A stretch of DNA of 64,000 bases from Lachnospiraceae bacterium (GTDB lineage Bacteria > Bacillota > Clostridia > Lachnospirales > Lachnospiraceae), in contig CAJTDD010000007.1 in NCBI GenBank assembly GCA_910574885.1, forward strand, positions 1 through 64,000, written 5' to 3'. Both the position numbers and the translations under genes were made by a program. The notes beneath the pieces are model-generated. The model was not told where the DNA came from and did not search any database. It was given only the letters and a program-made list of their open reading frames with translations. Positions 15,903 to 24,941 of this stretch are shown here, in pieces (position 1 is the first letter of the stretch; every line of letters begins with the position of its first letter).

Positions 15903-17342
15903 CTAAACCGATCCGTGTTTTTTCATCGGACGGTCTTCTCTCTTCGTGAACAACATCTCGAATGCCCCGATTACATATTTCCTTGTCTCGCCTGGCTCGA
16001 TGATGGTATCCACATAGCCTCTTCTAGCAGCAGATAACGGGCTTGACTGCAATTCACGGTACTGTGCAGTTTTCTCTTTTAATGTGTCGGCGTCTGCTCC
16101 TGCATACATGATCTTGGCGGCAAGACCTGCCTCCATCATGCCAATCTCAGCCGTCGGCCATGCATACACCATGTCTGCGCCGATGGACTTACTGTTCATA
16201 GTGACATACGCGCTCCCAAACGCCTTGCCGATGACCACATTCACCTTAGGCACGGTGGCATTGGCAAATGCATAGGTAAGCTTTGCCGCCTCCCTTGCAA
16301 GGTTCTTCTCCTCATACTCACATGCCGCAAATCCAGTCACATTGGTAAGCGTCAGCACAGGGATGTTAAAAGCGTCGCAGAAATTCACGAACTCGGCCGC
16401 CTTCTTTGCGCCGTCCGCAGATAAGGAGCCGTCGAACTGAGCCGTAACTTCCGACTCTTCGTCATATACCTTAGAACGGTTCGCCACTGCTCCCACCGTC
16501 ATGCCGTTCAGACGGATGAATCCTGTCACCATATCCTTTGCATAATCACGCTTCGTCTCGAAGAATACATTGTCATCTGCAATCATGGAAAGTGCGATCG
16601 AAGTATCCTCCGCCGCATTCTCAATACCCTCGCAGAGGCGGTTCAGGCTGTCCGTACATTCTTCATAAGCGCCATTCTCTTCATTGTTGCCGGGAATCAT
16701 GCAGACCAGCGCGCGGATATTCGCAAGAATCTCCTCCTCGCTCCCCACTGCGTCCACAAGCCCTGCTTCTTCGCTCTGGAATTTTGCCGAAGAAGTATCA
16801 AGTTTCGATACGTTGTTGCCTGGCAGGGCATTAGGGGAGTTCACGAACAATTTCGCCTTAACAGCCTCCATGAATGTAAAGTCCGTCAACGCAGGAATCA
16901 CGGATAAGCCGCCGCCGCATGTCCCAAAAATTGCCGTGATCTGCGGAATTACCCCGGAAGCCATGGTCTGCTTCATGTAAAGGTTCCCAAACGCATGCAG
17001 CGCATCCGTCGCCTCCTGAAGCCTGAGCCCCGCACAGTCCACAAGACCGATGACAGGCGCTCCCATCTTCATTGCCATATCATAGATATTCGCAATCTTC
17101 TTCGCATGCATCTCGCCCACTGCCCCGTTCAGGACAGACACATCCTGGCTGTACACATACACCAAATTCCCGTCAATTACTCCATAGCCGGTGATCACGC
17201 CGTCGGCAGGAGTCTCTTTTTCCTGCATGTTGAAATCCGTGTTCCTGGCAGTTACAGCCCCGCCGATCTCAACAAAGCTTCCTGCATCAAGTAATGATGT
17301 TACTCTCATACTTGCCGCACTCTCTGTTGCCATGTTGCCCAT
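15903..17342 (-). CDS. acyl-CoA carboxyltransferase (MmdA/12S/GcdA-like)
   Basis: A 479-residue carboxyltransferase with two crotonase-like halves. The N-half has VSVLNGAVGEMHAKKIANIY, VDCAGLRLQEATDALHAFG and IFGTCGGGLSVIPALTDF. The C-half has VTGFAACEYEEKNLAREAAK and NVVIGKAFGSAYVTMNSKS. Family members move CO2 between biotin and an acyl-CoA such as methylmalonyl-, glutaconyl- or acetyl-CoA. The start was moved to 17342: GGAGG at 17351-17355 lies inside the longer frame and serves ATGGGC. It is the first gene of the operon, with a TTGCAG-17-TATAAT promoter at 17402-17430. The acyl-CoA substrate cannot be read from sequence. Confidence 0.85.
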   Translation of the reverse strand: MGNMATESAASMRVTSLLDAGSFVEIGGAVTARNTDFNMQEKETPADGVITGYGVIDGNLVYVYSQDVSVLNGAVGEMHAKKIANIYDMAMKMGAPVIGLVDCAGLRLQEATDALHAFGNLYMKQTMASGVIPQITAIFGTCGGGLSVIPALTDFTFMEAVKAKLFVNSPNALPGNNVSKLDTSSAKFQSEEAGLVDAVGSEEEILANIRALVCMIPGNNEENGAYEECTDSLNRLCEGIENAAEDTSIALSMIADDNVFFETKRDYAKDMVTGFIRLNGMTVGAVANRSKVYDEESEVTAQFDGSLSADGAKKAAEFVNFCDAFNIPVLTLTNVTGFAACEYEEKNLAREAAKLTYAFANATVPKVNVVIGKAFGSAYVTMNSKSIGADMVYAWPTAEIGMMEAGLAAKIMYAGADADTLKEKTAQYRELQSSPLSAARRGYVDTIIEPGETRKYVIGAFEMLFTKREDRPMKKHGSV

Positions 17343-17401
17343 AGTCAAGTCCTCCATTTTCTTACATATTAAAATAGTAAAACCAAATTTTTGCCAATTA
17401 T

Positions 17402-17430
17402 ATTATATCCCTTTTGCCGGTTTCCTGCAA
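17402..17430 (-). promoter_or_regulatory. sigma-A promoter of the carboxyltransferase operon
   Basis: Minus-strand TTGCAG (17425-17430), exact 17-base spacer, TATAAT (17402-17407), about 60 bases before the start. Confidence 0.75.
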
Positions 17431-17460
17431 CAATTTTCTAAAATTTTGTTAATCCTTTCA

Positions 17461-17495
17461 CATAGAAAAAAGGAGCCTCCCCGCCCCTTTCTATG
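17461..17495 (-). terminator. terminator after the YcxB-like gene
   Basis: Minus-strand CATAGAAA...TTTCTATG arms with GG/CC inside and an internal T run, just past the stop at 17502. Confidence 0.6.
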
Positions 17496-17501
17496 TTCCT
17501 A

Positions 17502-18110
17502 TTATAATTTCTTGATCTTCCCATTCAACTGCGGGCATTTCTCAAGCAGAAACTCCTTCCATTCTTCAATCCCCTCGCCCGCAAGGGCTTCCTTGGGGAA
17601 TCCGATCATGGCTCTCGGGCTTCCTACCATATCTTTGTCTCTCTTAACGACCAGCCCAAGCCCACGCTCTGACTCAAGCAGCCTTACGACCTGCCCGTAT
17701 TCAAACGCCTTTTTTTTGATCTTGGTCACACTCTCAAAACGCTCTTCGTAGAAATCAATCTGGGCAATGACCGCATCCCCATTCTTTGCTTTCCTGCGCC
17801 GATACATCTCCTGGGCATCCCCGGCGGCGGTAGCGCGCACTGCCTTTCTCCATACCGTCCTGTTAATGAACATGGCAGCGGCTGCAAGGACCGCCCACCC
17901 AGCAAGATACTTGACCAGAAAAAACAGAAGTCCCGGCAGGGTTCCCCCGCCCGGCTCCCCGTAGATGAAGATGAACACCAGCACCAGGATTCCCGCCCCC
18001 ACGGAAATAAACTTCATCGTCAAGTCACTGCTGTCTGAATCATACAGCTCACAGACCGCCTCCAGCGTTTCGATTGTCTCCTCATATACTACACGGTAAT
18101 TATATGCCAT
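17502..18110 (-). CDS. YcxB-like membrane protein
   Basis: A 202-residue protein of unknown function. Two membrane helices lie at about 31-50 (KFISVGAGILVLVFIFIYG) and 59-83 (LFFLVKYLAGWAVLAAAAMF). A soluble C-terminal domain (FYEERFESVTKIKKKAFEYG, then GFPKEALAGEGIEEWKEFL) resembles the YcxB-like family. The longest frame starts at 18176, but that stretch overlaps the terminator of the upstream peptide transporter (18165-18207). The ATG at 18110 with GGAAAGA upstream gives a natural MAYNYRVVYEET start. Single gene with its own terminator. Confidence 0.6.
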   Translation of the reverse strand: MAYNYRVVYEETIETLEAVCELYDSDSSDLTMKFISVGAGILVLVFIFIYGEPGGGTLPGLLFFLVKYLAGWAVLAAAAMFINRTVWRKAVRATAAGDAQEMYRRRKAKNGDAVIAQIDFYEERFESVTKIKKKAFEYGQVVRLLESERGLGLVVKRDKDMVGSPRAMIGFPKEALAGEGIEEWKEFLLEKCPQLNGKIKKL

Positions 18111-18164
18111 ATATCTTTCCCTTCCATAAAAATCAATCTCCGGACAGCCTTTTATAAAAAGCGA

Positions 18165-18207
18165 GGGTATCGCCAAATAGCTAATTGTTAACTATCTCAC
18201 GATACCC
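18165..18207 (-). terminator. terminator after the POT transporter
   Basis: Minus-strand GGGTATCG...CGATACCC stem with an inner ATAG/CTAT pair, followed by TCGCTTTTTAT. Confidence 0.75.
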
Positions 18208-18264
18208 AGTCCTATCCCTTATCGGACGTAATCTGTCTGCCCGCAGGGCATACATATGTAAGAA

Positions 18265-19614
18265 TTATTCTCCTTCAACCATTTTATCGACCTTGCCGGA
18301 GAAGACAAACATGATGACTCCACAGGCAATAATGACAACTGCAACTCCGCCGTATCCTTTGATAAAGTCTATCTTGGAAAGCCAGTTGTAGAGCATCGCG
18401 CTTCCCTGAGAAGCGAAGAAGATTGCCAGCGGCCAGATTCCAAGCAGCGTACCAAGCAGCTTCTTAGGAGCATACTTGCTGATGAAAGAATTCCCCAGAG
18501 GCGAGAAAATAACTTCGCCCACTGTCATAAATACCGCCGCAAGGACGATGATCCAGATACCTACTGGATCCTTTGTTCCGGAACCCGCAAGGATTGCTGC
18601 AAATACCATCGTCGCAGGAGTAAGCCCAAGGATAATGATTCCGAGAGCCGTCTTCTTGAACATTCCTAAATCTCCCTGAGGCCTCTGCCTTAACTTCGCC
18701 CAGATTCCAGCAAATACCGGACACAAGACGATACAGAGCAGACCATTCATAGAGTCGAACCACGCCGTCGGCATCGTAAAGGAACCGATGTTCCAGTTCG
18801 CCCATCCAAGACCTGCCTCGCTGGTAGGACCGAACTCGAAGTATACCGGATTGTATACCATGTACCAGATCAGCCAGAAAATACCGGAAAATGCTGTTAC
18901 GATTAAAATTGCAATAACACGTTTCTTCTCAAGTTTCGTAAGAGGAGCCGTATCCTTTTCTGCCTTCTCAACATTCTCAACACGGTTATCAACAAGGAAT
19001 GGTTTCTTTCCGGCATCGCCGAAGAACTTCATTCCAAAGATCCACCATACGCAGTCAACAAAGAGCGCGATCGCACACACAAGGAACAACACACGGTATC
19101 CGGCCACTTTTGCAAGAAGCGAAAGGAACGTCGTACCGCTGAAAGAACCGATGTTTACAAACGTATACTGCAGGCTGAATACGGTATCCAGCTCATCCTC
19201 GTCGGCAAGCGGGAATAAACGTCCGTTAATACCGGAAACGTTTCCTTTGAAGAAACCTGTACCTACAGCAACCAGAATAACCATCGCCCATACCATTCCG
19301 ATTCCGTTCGCTTTCCATGCGCACAGATATCCCAGACCCATTAAGATCTCACCGATCGGAACAAGAAGACGGGGGCTGACCCAACGGTCGGCAATATATC
19401 CACCGATGATCGGCGTGATATAAGTAAGCGCCACCAGGTTCGCAGCCATTGTCGTCGCCACGGACTTATCCATCCCAAGTCCGCCCTTCACTGCCTCTGC
19501 GGCAATGAAAATCGTGAGTCCCCACTTGGCAGCGTAGTATGCGAGTCGTTCAAATGTAAAGGAAAGACAGCACACATAAAAGCCAAATGGAAAACTCTTT
19601 TTTGTTTTTCCCAT
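18265..19614 (-). CDS. proton-dependent oligopeptide transporter (POT/PTR2 family)
   Basis: A 449-residue major facilitator with about 12-14 helices. The POT N-terminal signature is clear: SFTFERLAYYAAKWGLTIF (with the conserved E-R pair) and TPIIGGYIADRWVSPRLLV. It imports di- and tripeptides with protons across the cytoplasmic membrane. The longest frame begins at 19716, but a GGAGGG site just upstream of the ATG at 19614 gives the natural MGKTKKSFPFGFY start; the extra N-terminal residues would run into the promoter. A good promoter lies at 19688-19716, and a strong terminator follows, so it is a single-gene unit. Confidence 0.9.
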   Translation of the reverse strand: MGKTKKSFPFGFYVCCLSFTFERLAYYAAKWGLTIFIAAEAVKGGLGMDKSVATTMAANLVALTYITPIIGGYIADRWVSPRLLVPIGEILMGLGYLCAWKANGIGMVWAMVILVAVGTGFFKGNVSGINGRLFPLADEDELDTVFSLQYTFVNIGSFSGTTFLSLLAKVAGYRVLFLVCAIALFVDCVWWIFGMKFFGDAGKKPFLVDNRVENVEKAEKDTAPLTKLEKKRVIAILIVTAFSGIFWLIWYMVYNPVYFEFGPTSEAGLGWANWNIGSFTMPTAWFDSMNGLLCIVLCPVFAGIWAKLRQRPQGDLGMFKKTALGIIILGLTPATMVFAAILAGSGTKDPVGIWIIVLAAVFMTVGEVIFSPLGNSFISKYAPKKLLGTLLGIWPLAIFFASQGSAMLYNWLSKIDFIKGYGGVAVVIIACGVIMFVFSGKVDKMVEGE

Positions 19615-19687
19615 AAGTTTTACCCTCCAATGATTTAATTTGCTTTCGTTTGGCAAAATATACAAACAAAAGCCTCCAATGGAATAT

Positions 19688-19716
19688 ATAATAGCATGAT
19701 ATGACCAAAAACACAA
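19688..19716 (-). promoter_or_regulatory. sigma-A promoter of the POT transporter
   Basis: Minus-strand TTGTGT (19711-19716), 17-base spacer, TATTAT (19688-19693) with an extended TGC just before it. Confidence 0.6.
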
Positions 19717-19781
19717 TACAAACTTTTAAGAAAAGTTTAAGTAAATCTGGAAAATATTTTATAGTTTTTTTATAATCTCCC

Positions 19782-20531
19782 TTACAGGTCTGCCATGCGC
19801 CCCAGGATCTGCTGGTAGAACTGCTCCTGGCCTTGCTTTTGTTCCAGCACGTCCAAGATTACTCCGTCCTTTAAAAAGAGAATCCGGCTGCAGTTGCTTG
19901 CCACCTGCGGGTCATGTGTTACCATGACGATTGTCTTTTTGTACTCCTGATAGATCCGGTTCAATGCCTCAATTACGATCTTCCCCGACTTGGAGTCCAG
20001 ATTGCCCGTAGGCTCGTCCGCCAGAATCAGATCTGGCTCATTGATAAGGGCGCGGCAGATAGCGACTCTCTGCCTTTCTCCGCCGGACAATTCATAGGGA
20101 TACTTCTTGGTCAGATGGTCGATCCGGAAATGCTCGGCATGCTTCCTGGCGCAGGCAAAACACTTTTCTTCCTCCGCCTTGTCAAGAATCATGGGAAGCA
20201 TGATATTTTCTTCCACGGTCAGGCTGTCCATCAGGTAAAAATCCTGAAAAACAAAACCGATTTCCCGGCGGCGGATATCCGCAAGCTCATCCATCCACAG
20301 TTCGTTTACCTTTCTGTCTTTAAAATACAGTTCGCCCTTCGTCGGACGGTCAATCAACCCCAAAAGCTTTAAAAGCGTCGTCTTTCCGCACCCGGACTTT
20401 CCCATGATTCCCACAAACTCATTTTCTTCAATCTGGAAATCCAGTCCCTTCAATACCTTGACCACACCATCCTCTGCCGTGGGAAGCTTATAATTACGCA
20501 CCAGCTCTTCTGCTTTTAATATACTGCCCAT
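19782..20531 (-). CDS. ABC transporter ATP-binding protein (MacB/LolD type)
   Basis: A 249-residue ATPase with Walker [20 protein letters not shown] (about 43), Q-loop [11 protein letters not shown], signature [17 protein letters not shown] and Walker [18 protein letters not shown]. The [15 protein letters not shown]-type signature and GNLDS are hallmarks of the MacB/LolD/FtsE group that pairs with FtsX-fold permeases. Such exporters often handle antimicrobial peptides or act as peptide-sensing resistance pumps. The permease gene ends 2 bases upstream, so the pair is one operon with the permease first. Confidence 0.93.
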   Translation of the reverse strand: MGSILKAEELVRNYKLPTAEDGVVKVLKGLDFQIEENEFVGIMGKSGCGKTTLLKLLGLIDRPTKGELYFKDRKVNELWMDELADIRRREIGFVFQDFYLMDSLTVEENIMLPMILDKAEEEKCFACARKHAEHFRIDHLTKKYPYELSGGERQRVAICRALINEPDLILADEPTGNLDSKSGKIVIEALNRIYQEYKKTIVMVTHDPQVASNCSRILFLKDGVILDVLEQKQGQEQFYQQILGRMADL

Positions 20532-20533
20532 AC

Positions 20534-23194
20534 CTACACCTCGCCTACCTTTTTCTCAATCTGCCGGATATCCCATTCCGTCAAAAGCCACGCCAGGATA
20601 CCGAACATTATCAATTCACCTGCCGCCGAAGGAATCAGCATCCTAAGAAACCTCTCCTGGACATCCTCTTCATAGAGCCTTGCCCGCAGGCTTCCGTACA
20701 CCAGTCCCGCGCTTAACGTTCCTGCCACAAGCGCCGTCAGGATATAGTATACTCTAATTTCACTTCTTATAAGCGCAGTCCTCTCCTGGCGCTTCATCCC
20801 CATACAGTTCAAGAACTGTGCCTTGCGGACATTTCCTTTCTTCTCCGTCATCATCTTAATTCCAAGAAGCAGTATGGAAGCGGCAAAAAACGCTCCCCCA
20901 AGAAGCGCTGCCATGGTCTTTCGCATCCTGAGTTCTGCGTCTGCGCGCTCCTTTACCTCTGTTTTCAGATAATGGCTTTTTACCTTGGTATCGTATCTAT
21001 CCTCCTGCCTGTGCCGTTCTTTGAACGCCGAAAATTCCGGTTCCAGCCTCTTTAACGCCTCCTCGTCTCCATTGATCAGCACAAGCCTTGTAGGTCCCTG
21101 GTTCGGTTCCCATCCTTCCATTTGCATCTCTTCCAAGGTCTGGATCTCACCCGTGAGGGGATTCGTCACCTTCCACTCATCCCTCGCCTTCTCAAAATAG
21201 GCATCGGAAAAAACCACCAGGTTCTCCCGCTCCCCCTGACATAAGATCCCCGTCAGGCTGTCCATCTCTTCCCCAACAATCTGCCGCACATAGTAAGAAG
21301 TCACCGTCAGGGAATGGGCGAATTCAGCCGGAAAATTATCCGGGCTGTATCCCTCGCACACAGGACCGGTATAGAGTACCGGCGTTTCCATCGGCACATA
21401 GGTATCATAACGGTCGATGGGCTGCGCCTCCGTCCCCAGATCCTGCTGGTGTACAATGTAGATTTTCTCTCCCTGGCTGTCAAGCCCTAGCTCCCGCTTT
21501 TGGTAAGCCGGATTTTGCTTCTTTTTCAGCATATGGTAGGTAGACTCGGAAATCCCGATATTCTGGCTTCCGATTCCCGCTGTATCCGACTCGCTTCCCG
21601 ATACCCGTACCATGGGATACACTTCCGCCTCCACTCCGTCCGTAACATTAAGCTTCTCAAGGAGGGCATCATCCTCCTTTCCTTCCCCGGCAATCAATAC
21701 CAGATCATAGGGGAACAAAGCTTCCGTATCCGTTACCAGGCGCGCCGAGAAGAACTGCACCCCGAACAGGGCGATGATGCAGGTATGCAGCACGCAAAGT
21801 CCGAAAATATACCACACCGCACTCCTGGACCGATGGTAAAAGGGATGGTGCTTTAACAGCTTTGGCAGCGCGCCCTTTCTTTTTTTTCTGTGGATCAGAT
21901 ATCCTGCGATCCCATATCTGAGGATCAGATAAACGCCCAGAAAGCAGTTCAGTATAAATTCTACATCCTCTGCGTTCACGTTCTTCTGGTATTCCTTTAG
22001 CCCTACCGCTATCAAATAGATTCCCGCCGCCACGAACACGATGTGGAAGCGTCTGGGGATACGCTCCTTCATCATCTGGAGATCCGTAGAACTTCCCATC
22101 CGCAAACCCACGAACAGGTCATGGGTCACAAAAAACGTTGTCAGATAGATCAGCAGCATGACAGGAACCGTCTTTACGAAAAGAAGGGGTGAAAACCAAC
22201 CTGCAGGGCCGCCCGCAGTTTCCCGGAACAGCGTCACAAGCGCCACTCCAAGGATACCGCCAAAAACCAAGGAAACCAGGGCGCCGATGCCAAGCTCCAG
22301 CCCCATGCAGGAATACATGGTCTTTGTACGGATTCCAAGGGTCTTAAACACGTCATATTCCGGAAGCCGCTTTCTCAGGTAATAGAGGAGCAGCAAAACA
22401 AGCATCATAAGCCCCACCAGCCCCAGTTCCACCAGCCCCCGGAACAGAATCTCCCCAGCGCCTGCCGGATAACCAGCCCTATAGCTCATATCTCCTGCCT
22501 TTATCAGCGACTGCATCCCGAACCCTGCCACCACAAAAGCAAACACCAGTCCGTTACAGGTAAGAAGCACCGAATATTCTTTCAGGTTTCCCACGAAATT
22601 CTTCCAGATAACGACGAAAAACAGGCGGCTATACTTTCCCGGAAAATACAGGCGCCTTTTACGCTCTGCCTTCTCAAGCTTCTCCTTTTTCTCGTACTCG
22701 ATCTTATCCCCCAGCTCCCGCTCCCAGATTTCTATCATCTTGCGTCCGATACATTCCACTCCTGAAAGCAGCATAAGGACGCCCGGATACAAAATTGCCT
22801 CAATCGCATTGGAGCAGACTGACCCAATCATATACTCCCACGCATTCACATAGGTAAATACGATTGCCATCAGAATCACGGCTACGTTTATATGCCAGTC
22901 CTTTCCCCAAAACATTGCCGCCAGATATATCACGCACATGACGGCAAAAATTAAATAGAACCCAAGGCTCGCCCACAGGCCTCCTGCATAGGACGGGTCC
23001 GGCAAAAGCCCTGCCCGCTCCACAATACTTTCCGCCCCTTCCGCCTTCAGACATAAGGCAAAAGAAATCAGATTATAGCGTTTCTCCCCTATCATAATCC
23101 ACGGATAACACAATGCCGCAAAAATCAGCAGATACATGGTGAACGAAAATCGCCGCTGTATGCGTCTCTGCCGGTCGGAAATCTCCTTTTCCAT
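20534..23194 (-). CDS. FtsX-fold ABC transporter permease
   Basis: A permease of about 886 residues. It has a long N-terminal membrane part (about 15-190 with four to five helices), then FtsX-type core helices around LVGLMMLVLLLLYYLRKRLP and ELGIGALVSLVFGGILGVAL. A large extracytoplasmic domain (about 540-750) follows, and three C-terminal helices (TMAALLGGAFFAASILLLGI, then YYILTALVAGTLSAGLVYGS, then AAGELIMFGILAWLLTEW). The size and big external loop fit BceB-like or related peptide-detoxifying permeases. The start at 23194 is preferred over 23257 because GGAAG lies just upstream and MEKEISDRQRR is a normal cytoplasmic start. No dedicated two-component system is adjacent. Confidence 0.85.
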   Translation of the reverse strand: MEKEISDRQRRIQRRFSFTMYLLIFAALCYPWIMIGEKRYNLISFALCLKAEGAESIVERAGLLPDPSYAGGLWASLGFYLIFAVMCVIYLAAMFWGKDWHINVAVILMAIVFTYVNAWEYMIGSVCSNAIEAILYPGVLMLLSGVECIGRKMIEIWERELGDKIEYEKKEKLEKAERKRRLYFPGKYSRLFFVVIWKNFVGNLKEYSVLLTCNGLVFAFVVAGFGMQSLIKAGDMSYRAGYPAGAGEILFRGLVELGLVGLMMLVLLLLYYLRKRLPEYDVFKTLGIRTKTMYSCMGLELGIGALVSLVFGGILGVALVTLFRETAGGPAGWFSPLLFVKTVPVMLLIYLTTFFVTHDLFVGLRMGSSTDLQMMKERIPRRFHIVFVAAGIYLIAVGLKEYQKNVNAEDVEFILNCFLGVYLILRYGIAGYLIHRKKRKGALPKLLKHHPFYHRSRSAVWYIFGLCVLHTCIIALFGVQFFSARLVTDTEALFPYDLVLIAGEGKEDDALLEKLNVTDGVEAEVYPMVRVSGSESDTAGIGSQNIGISESTYHMLKKKQNPAYQKRELGLDSQGEKIYIVHQQDLGTEAQPIDRYDTYVPMETPVLYTGPVCEGYSPDNFPAEFAHSLTVTSYYVRQIVGEEMDSLTGILCQGERENLVVFSDAYFEKARDEWKVTNPLTGEIQTLEEMQMEGWEPNQGPTRLVLINGDEEALKRLEPEFSAFKERHRQEDRYDTKVKSHYLKTEVKERADAELRMRKTMAALLGGAFFAASILLLGIKMMTEKKGNVRKAQFLNCMGMKRQERTALIRSEIRVYYILTALVAGTLSAGLVYGSLRARLYEEDVQERFLRMLIPSAAGELIMFGILAWLLTEWDIRQIEKKVGEV

Positions 23195-23274
23195 CTTCCC
23201 CACTTCCTCTCCTACGCTGCTTTTAGTCGCCGCAAGCCTGCCTGCTTTACGGCACAATTGTCCTGTATTTTATT

Positions 23275-24906
23275 TCAGAGTACTTCCACTTTACAGGCAT
23301 GTTCTTTCGTCTTTCTGCAATAGCTGATCCCGACTGCCAGAATCCTTCCGGTAAACTTTGGCGTTTCCCCAAGTTTCCCTCTAAAACGCAATTGATATCC
23401 CTTTGCTTTGATCTGTTCCACCGCATCCTTTGGCGTACTGTCTATCTTTAATTCAAGGATGATCCCATCGTTGTTCCTTTGATCCGGATAAAAGATAAAA
23501 TCTACAAATCCCTCCCCCGCCTTATCTTCCCGTTCCACACGGTAATTGTTCCTCGCTGACAGATAGACAAGATTCACGACTGCCGACAATTCCGCTTCAC
23601 TGTTATAAGAAAGGATGGGGGACTCTGTGTCATGGGCATACTTTAATATCTCTGCCATCGTCCGGACATCGCCTGCAAGAGTGGCTTTCACCATTCTTTC
23701 TGATTCTTTCGCCAGGCGATGAACGTATCCCAGAGAATCTTTGGACAACAGCAGCTTCTCATACTGTAACATTAGCTCCCTGTTGGGAATATAGACTTTC
23801 CCATCTTTATAAGTCAGCAGGCCATAGACCACCATGGCTGAGTAAACCTCATCCTTCGTCTCCAGATTCATTGACACTGCCGCATAATTCTGAACCTCTG
23901 CCCTCACCCCTTCTCCTGCAACCATCAGGACAAGATCGTCCTGGATTTCCTCAATATCGTTACGGATATAATAGAAAATCTCATCATACGGACCGGAGCT
24001 GGTCCAGTAACATGCCAGCTCATCGTCTGTTAATGCACAGACGACCGATCGCGGATTATAGATTCTGCTTCCTTTTCCCGTGTAATAACCATCATACCAG
24101 ATACGTAAGTCCTCTCTGGTAATCTCTGGCTCTTGGGTATCCCGCAGATAGACCTCAAAAAGCCTGTCAACTTCATTTTCCAGAAACCCGAAATATTCAC
24201 TGAATTTTTTCCGATTCGTCATATCGTATTCCAGAAACATATTCAATTCCGAACCACTGGAATATTTGGCGATCGGAAGCACTCCCGTCATATAGGCAAG
24301 TTCCACGTATGCCTTGTCCTTCAACAGAGCTTTCAAAAAGCGAAGATATTGCGCCCTGTCTTCCTCCGTAATAAAGGGCAGATGAAATACCGCATCCCAC
24401 TCATCCATTACAAAAATAAACTTTTGGTTCGTTTTTTGGAAAATGCAGTTAAGGACATCCCATAAGGCATCTTCCATCCCAAGCCCCAGCTCCGGATATG
24501 CTTCTTTCAGATCTTGGTTGATTCCATCCTGTATACGTTCAATATACTGCATATACTCCATACTTTGCCTTGGAAAGTCCGTCTCACTGAAATCAATATA
24601 AATAACGTTATGTTGATTTAAATGTTTACGGTAATCCGGATTTTCTTTCCCATTGTTATCTCTTGCAATCCTAAGTCCGTCAAACAGTCTGTCGCTCTTG
24701 GCCGCCCTTCCAAAAAACGCATCCACCATATTCGCCATGACACTTTTTCCGAACCTTCTCGGCCTTGTGATGCAAAAATACCTGTTCGGTTTTCCGAGGG
24801 CTGCGATCAAGTCCCTGAGTAATTCTGATTTGTCAACAAAATATGGGTCTGAAACAATCCCGCAATATTTCTCATAAGAATTCCTGCTGTTCAGGAATCT
24901 CCCCAT
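23275..24906 (-). CDS. AAA-ATPase-like protein with C-terminal PD-(D/E)XK nuclease domain
   Basis: A 543-residue protein. The N-terminal AAA-ATPase-like domain (about 1-230) has PRRFGKSVMANMVDAFF as the nucleotide loop, VIYIDFSET and IFVMDEWDAVF as Walker B. The C-terminal PD-(D/E)XK nuclease-like domain (about 430-530) has EGFVDFIFYP and IILELKIDSTPKDAVEQI. These proteins (AAA-ATPase_like plus DUF1703/PDDEXK_9) occur in many copies in gut Clostridia and Bacteroidetes; their function is unknown, and a role in mobile-element biology or defence has only been guessed. It is in line with pepP (35-base gap) but unrelated in function. Confidence 0.85.
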   Translation of the reverse strand: MGRFLNSRNSYEKYCGIVSDPYFVDKSELLRDLIAALGKPNRYFCITRPRRFGKSVMANMVDAFFGRAAKSDRLFDGLRIARDNNGKENPDYRKHLNQHNVIYIDFSETDFPRQSMEYMQYIERIQDGINQDLKEAYPELGLGMEDALWDVLNCIFQKTNQKFIFVMDEWDAVFHLPFITEEDRAQYLRFLKALLKDKAYVELAYMTGVLPIAKYSSGSELNMFLEYDMTNRKKFSEYFGFLENEVDRLFEVYLRDTQEPEITREDLRIWYDGYYTGKGSRIYNPRSVVCALTDDELACYWTSSGPYDEIFYYIRNDIEEIQDDLVLMVAGEGVRAEVQNYAAVSMNLETKDEVYSAMVVYGLLTYKDGKVYIPNRELMLQYEKLLLSKDSLGYVHRLAKESERMVKATLAGDVRTMAEILKYAHDTESPILSYNSEAELSAVVNLVYLSARNNYRVEREDKAGEGFVDFIFYPDQRNNDGIILELKIDSTPKDAVEQIKAKGYQLRFRGKLGETPKFTGRILAVGISYCRKTKEHACKVEVL

Positions 24907-24941
24907 AGCCGCACACTCCTTCCGTCAGGGCTTTCCTGTTA

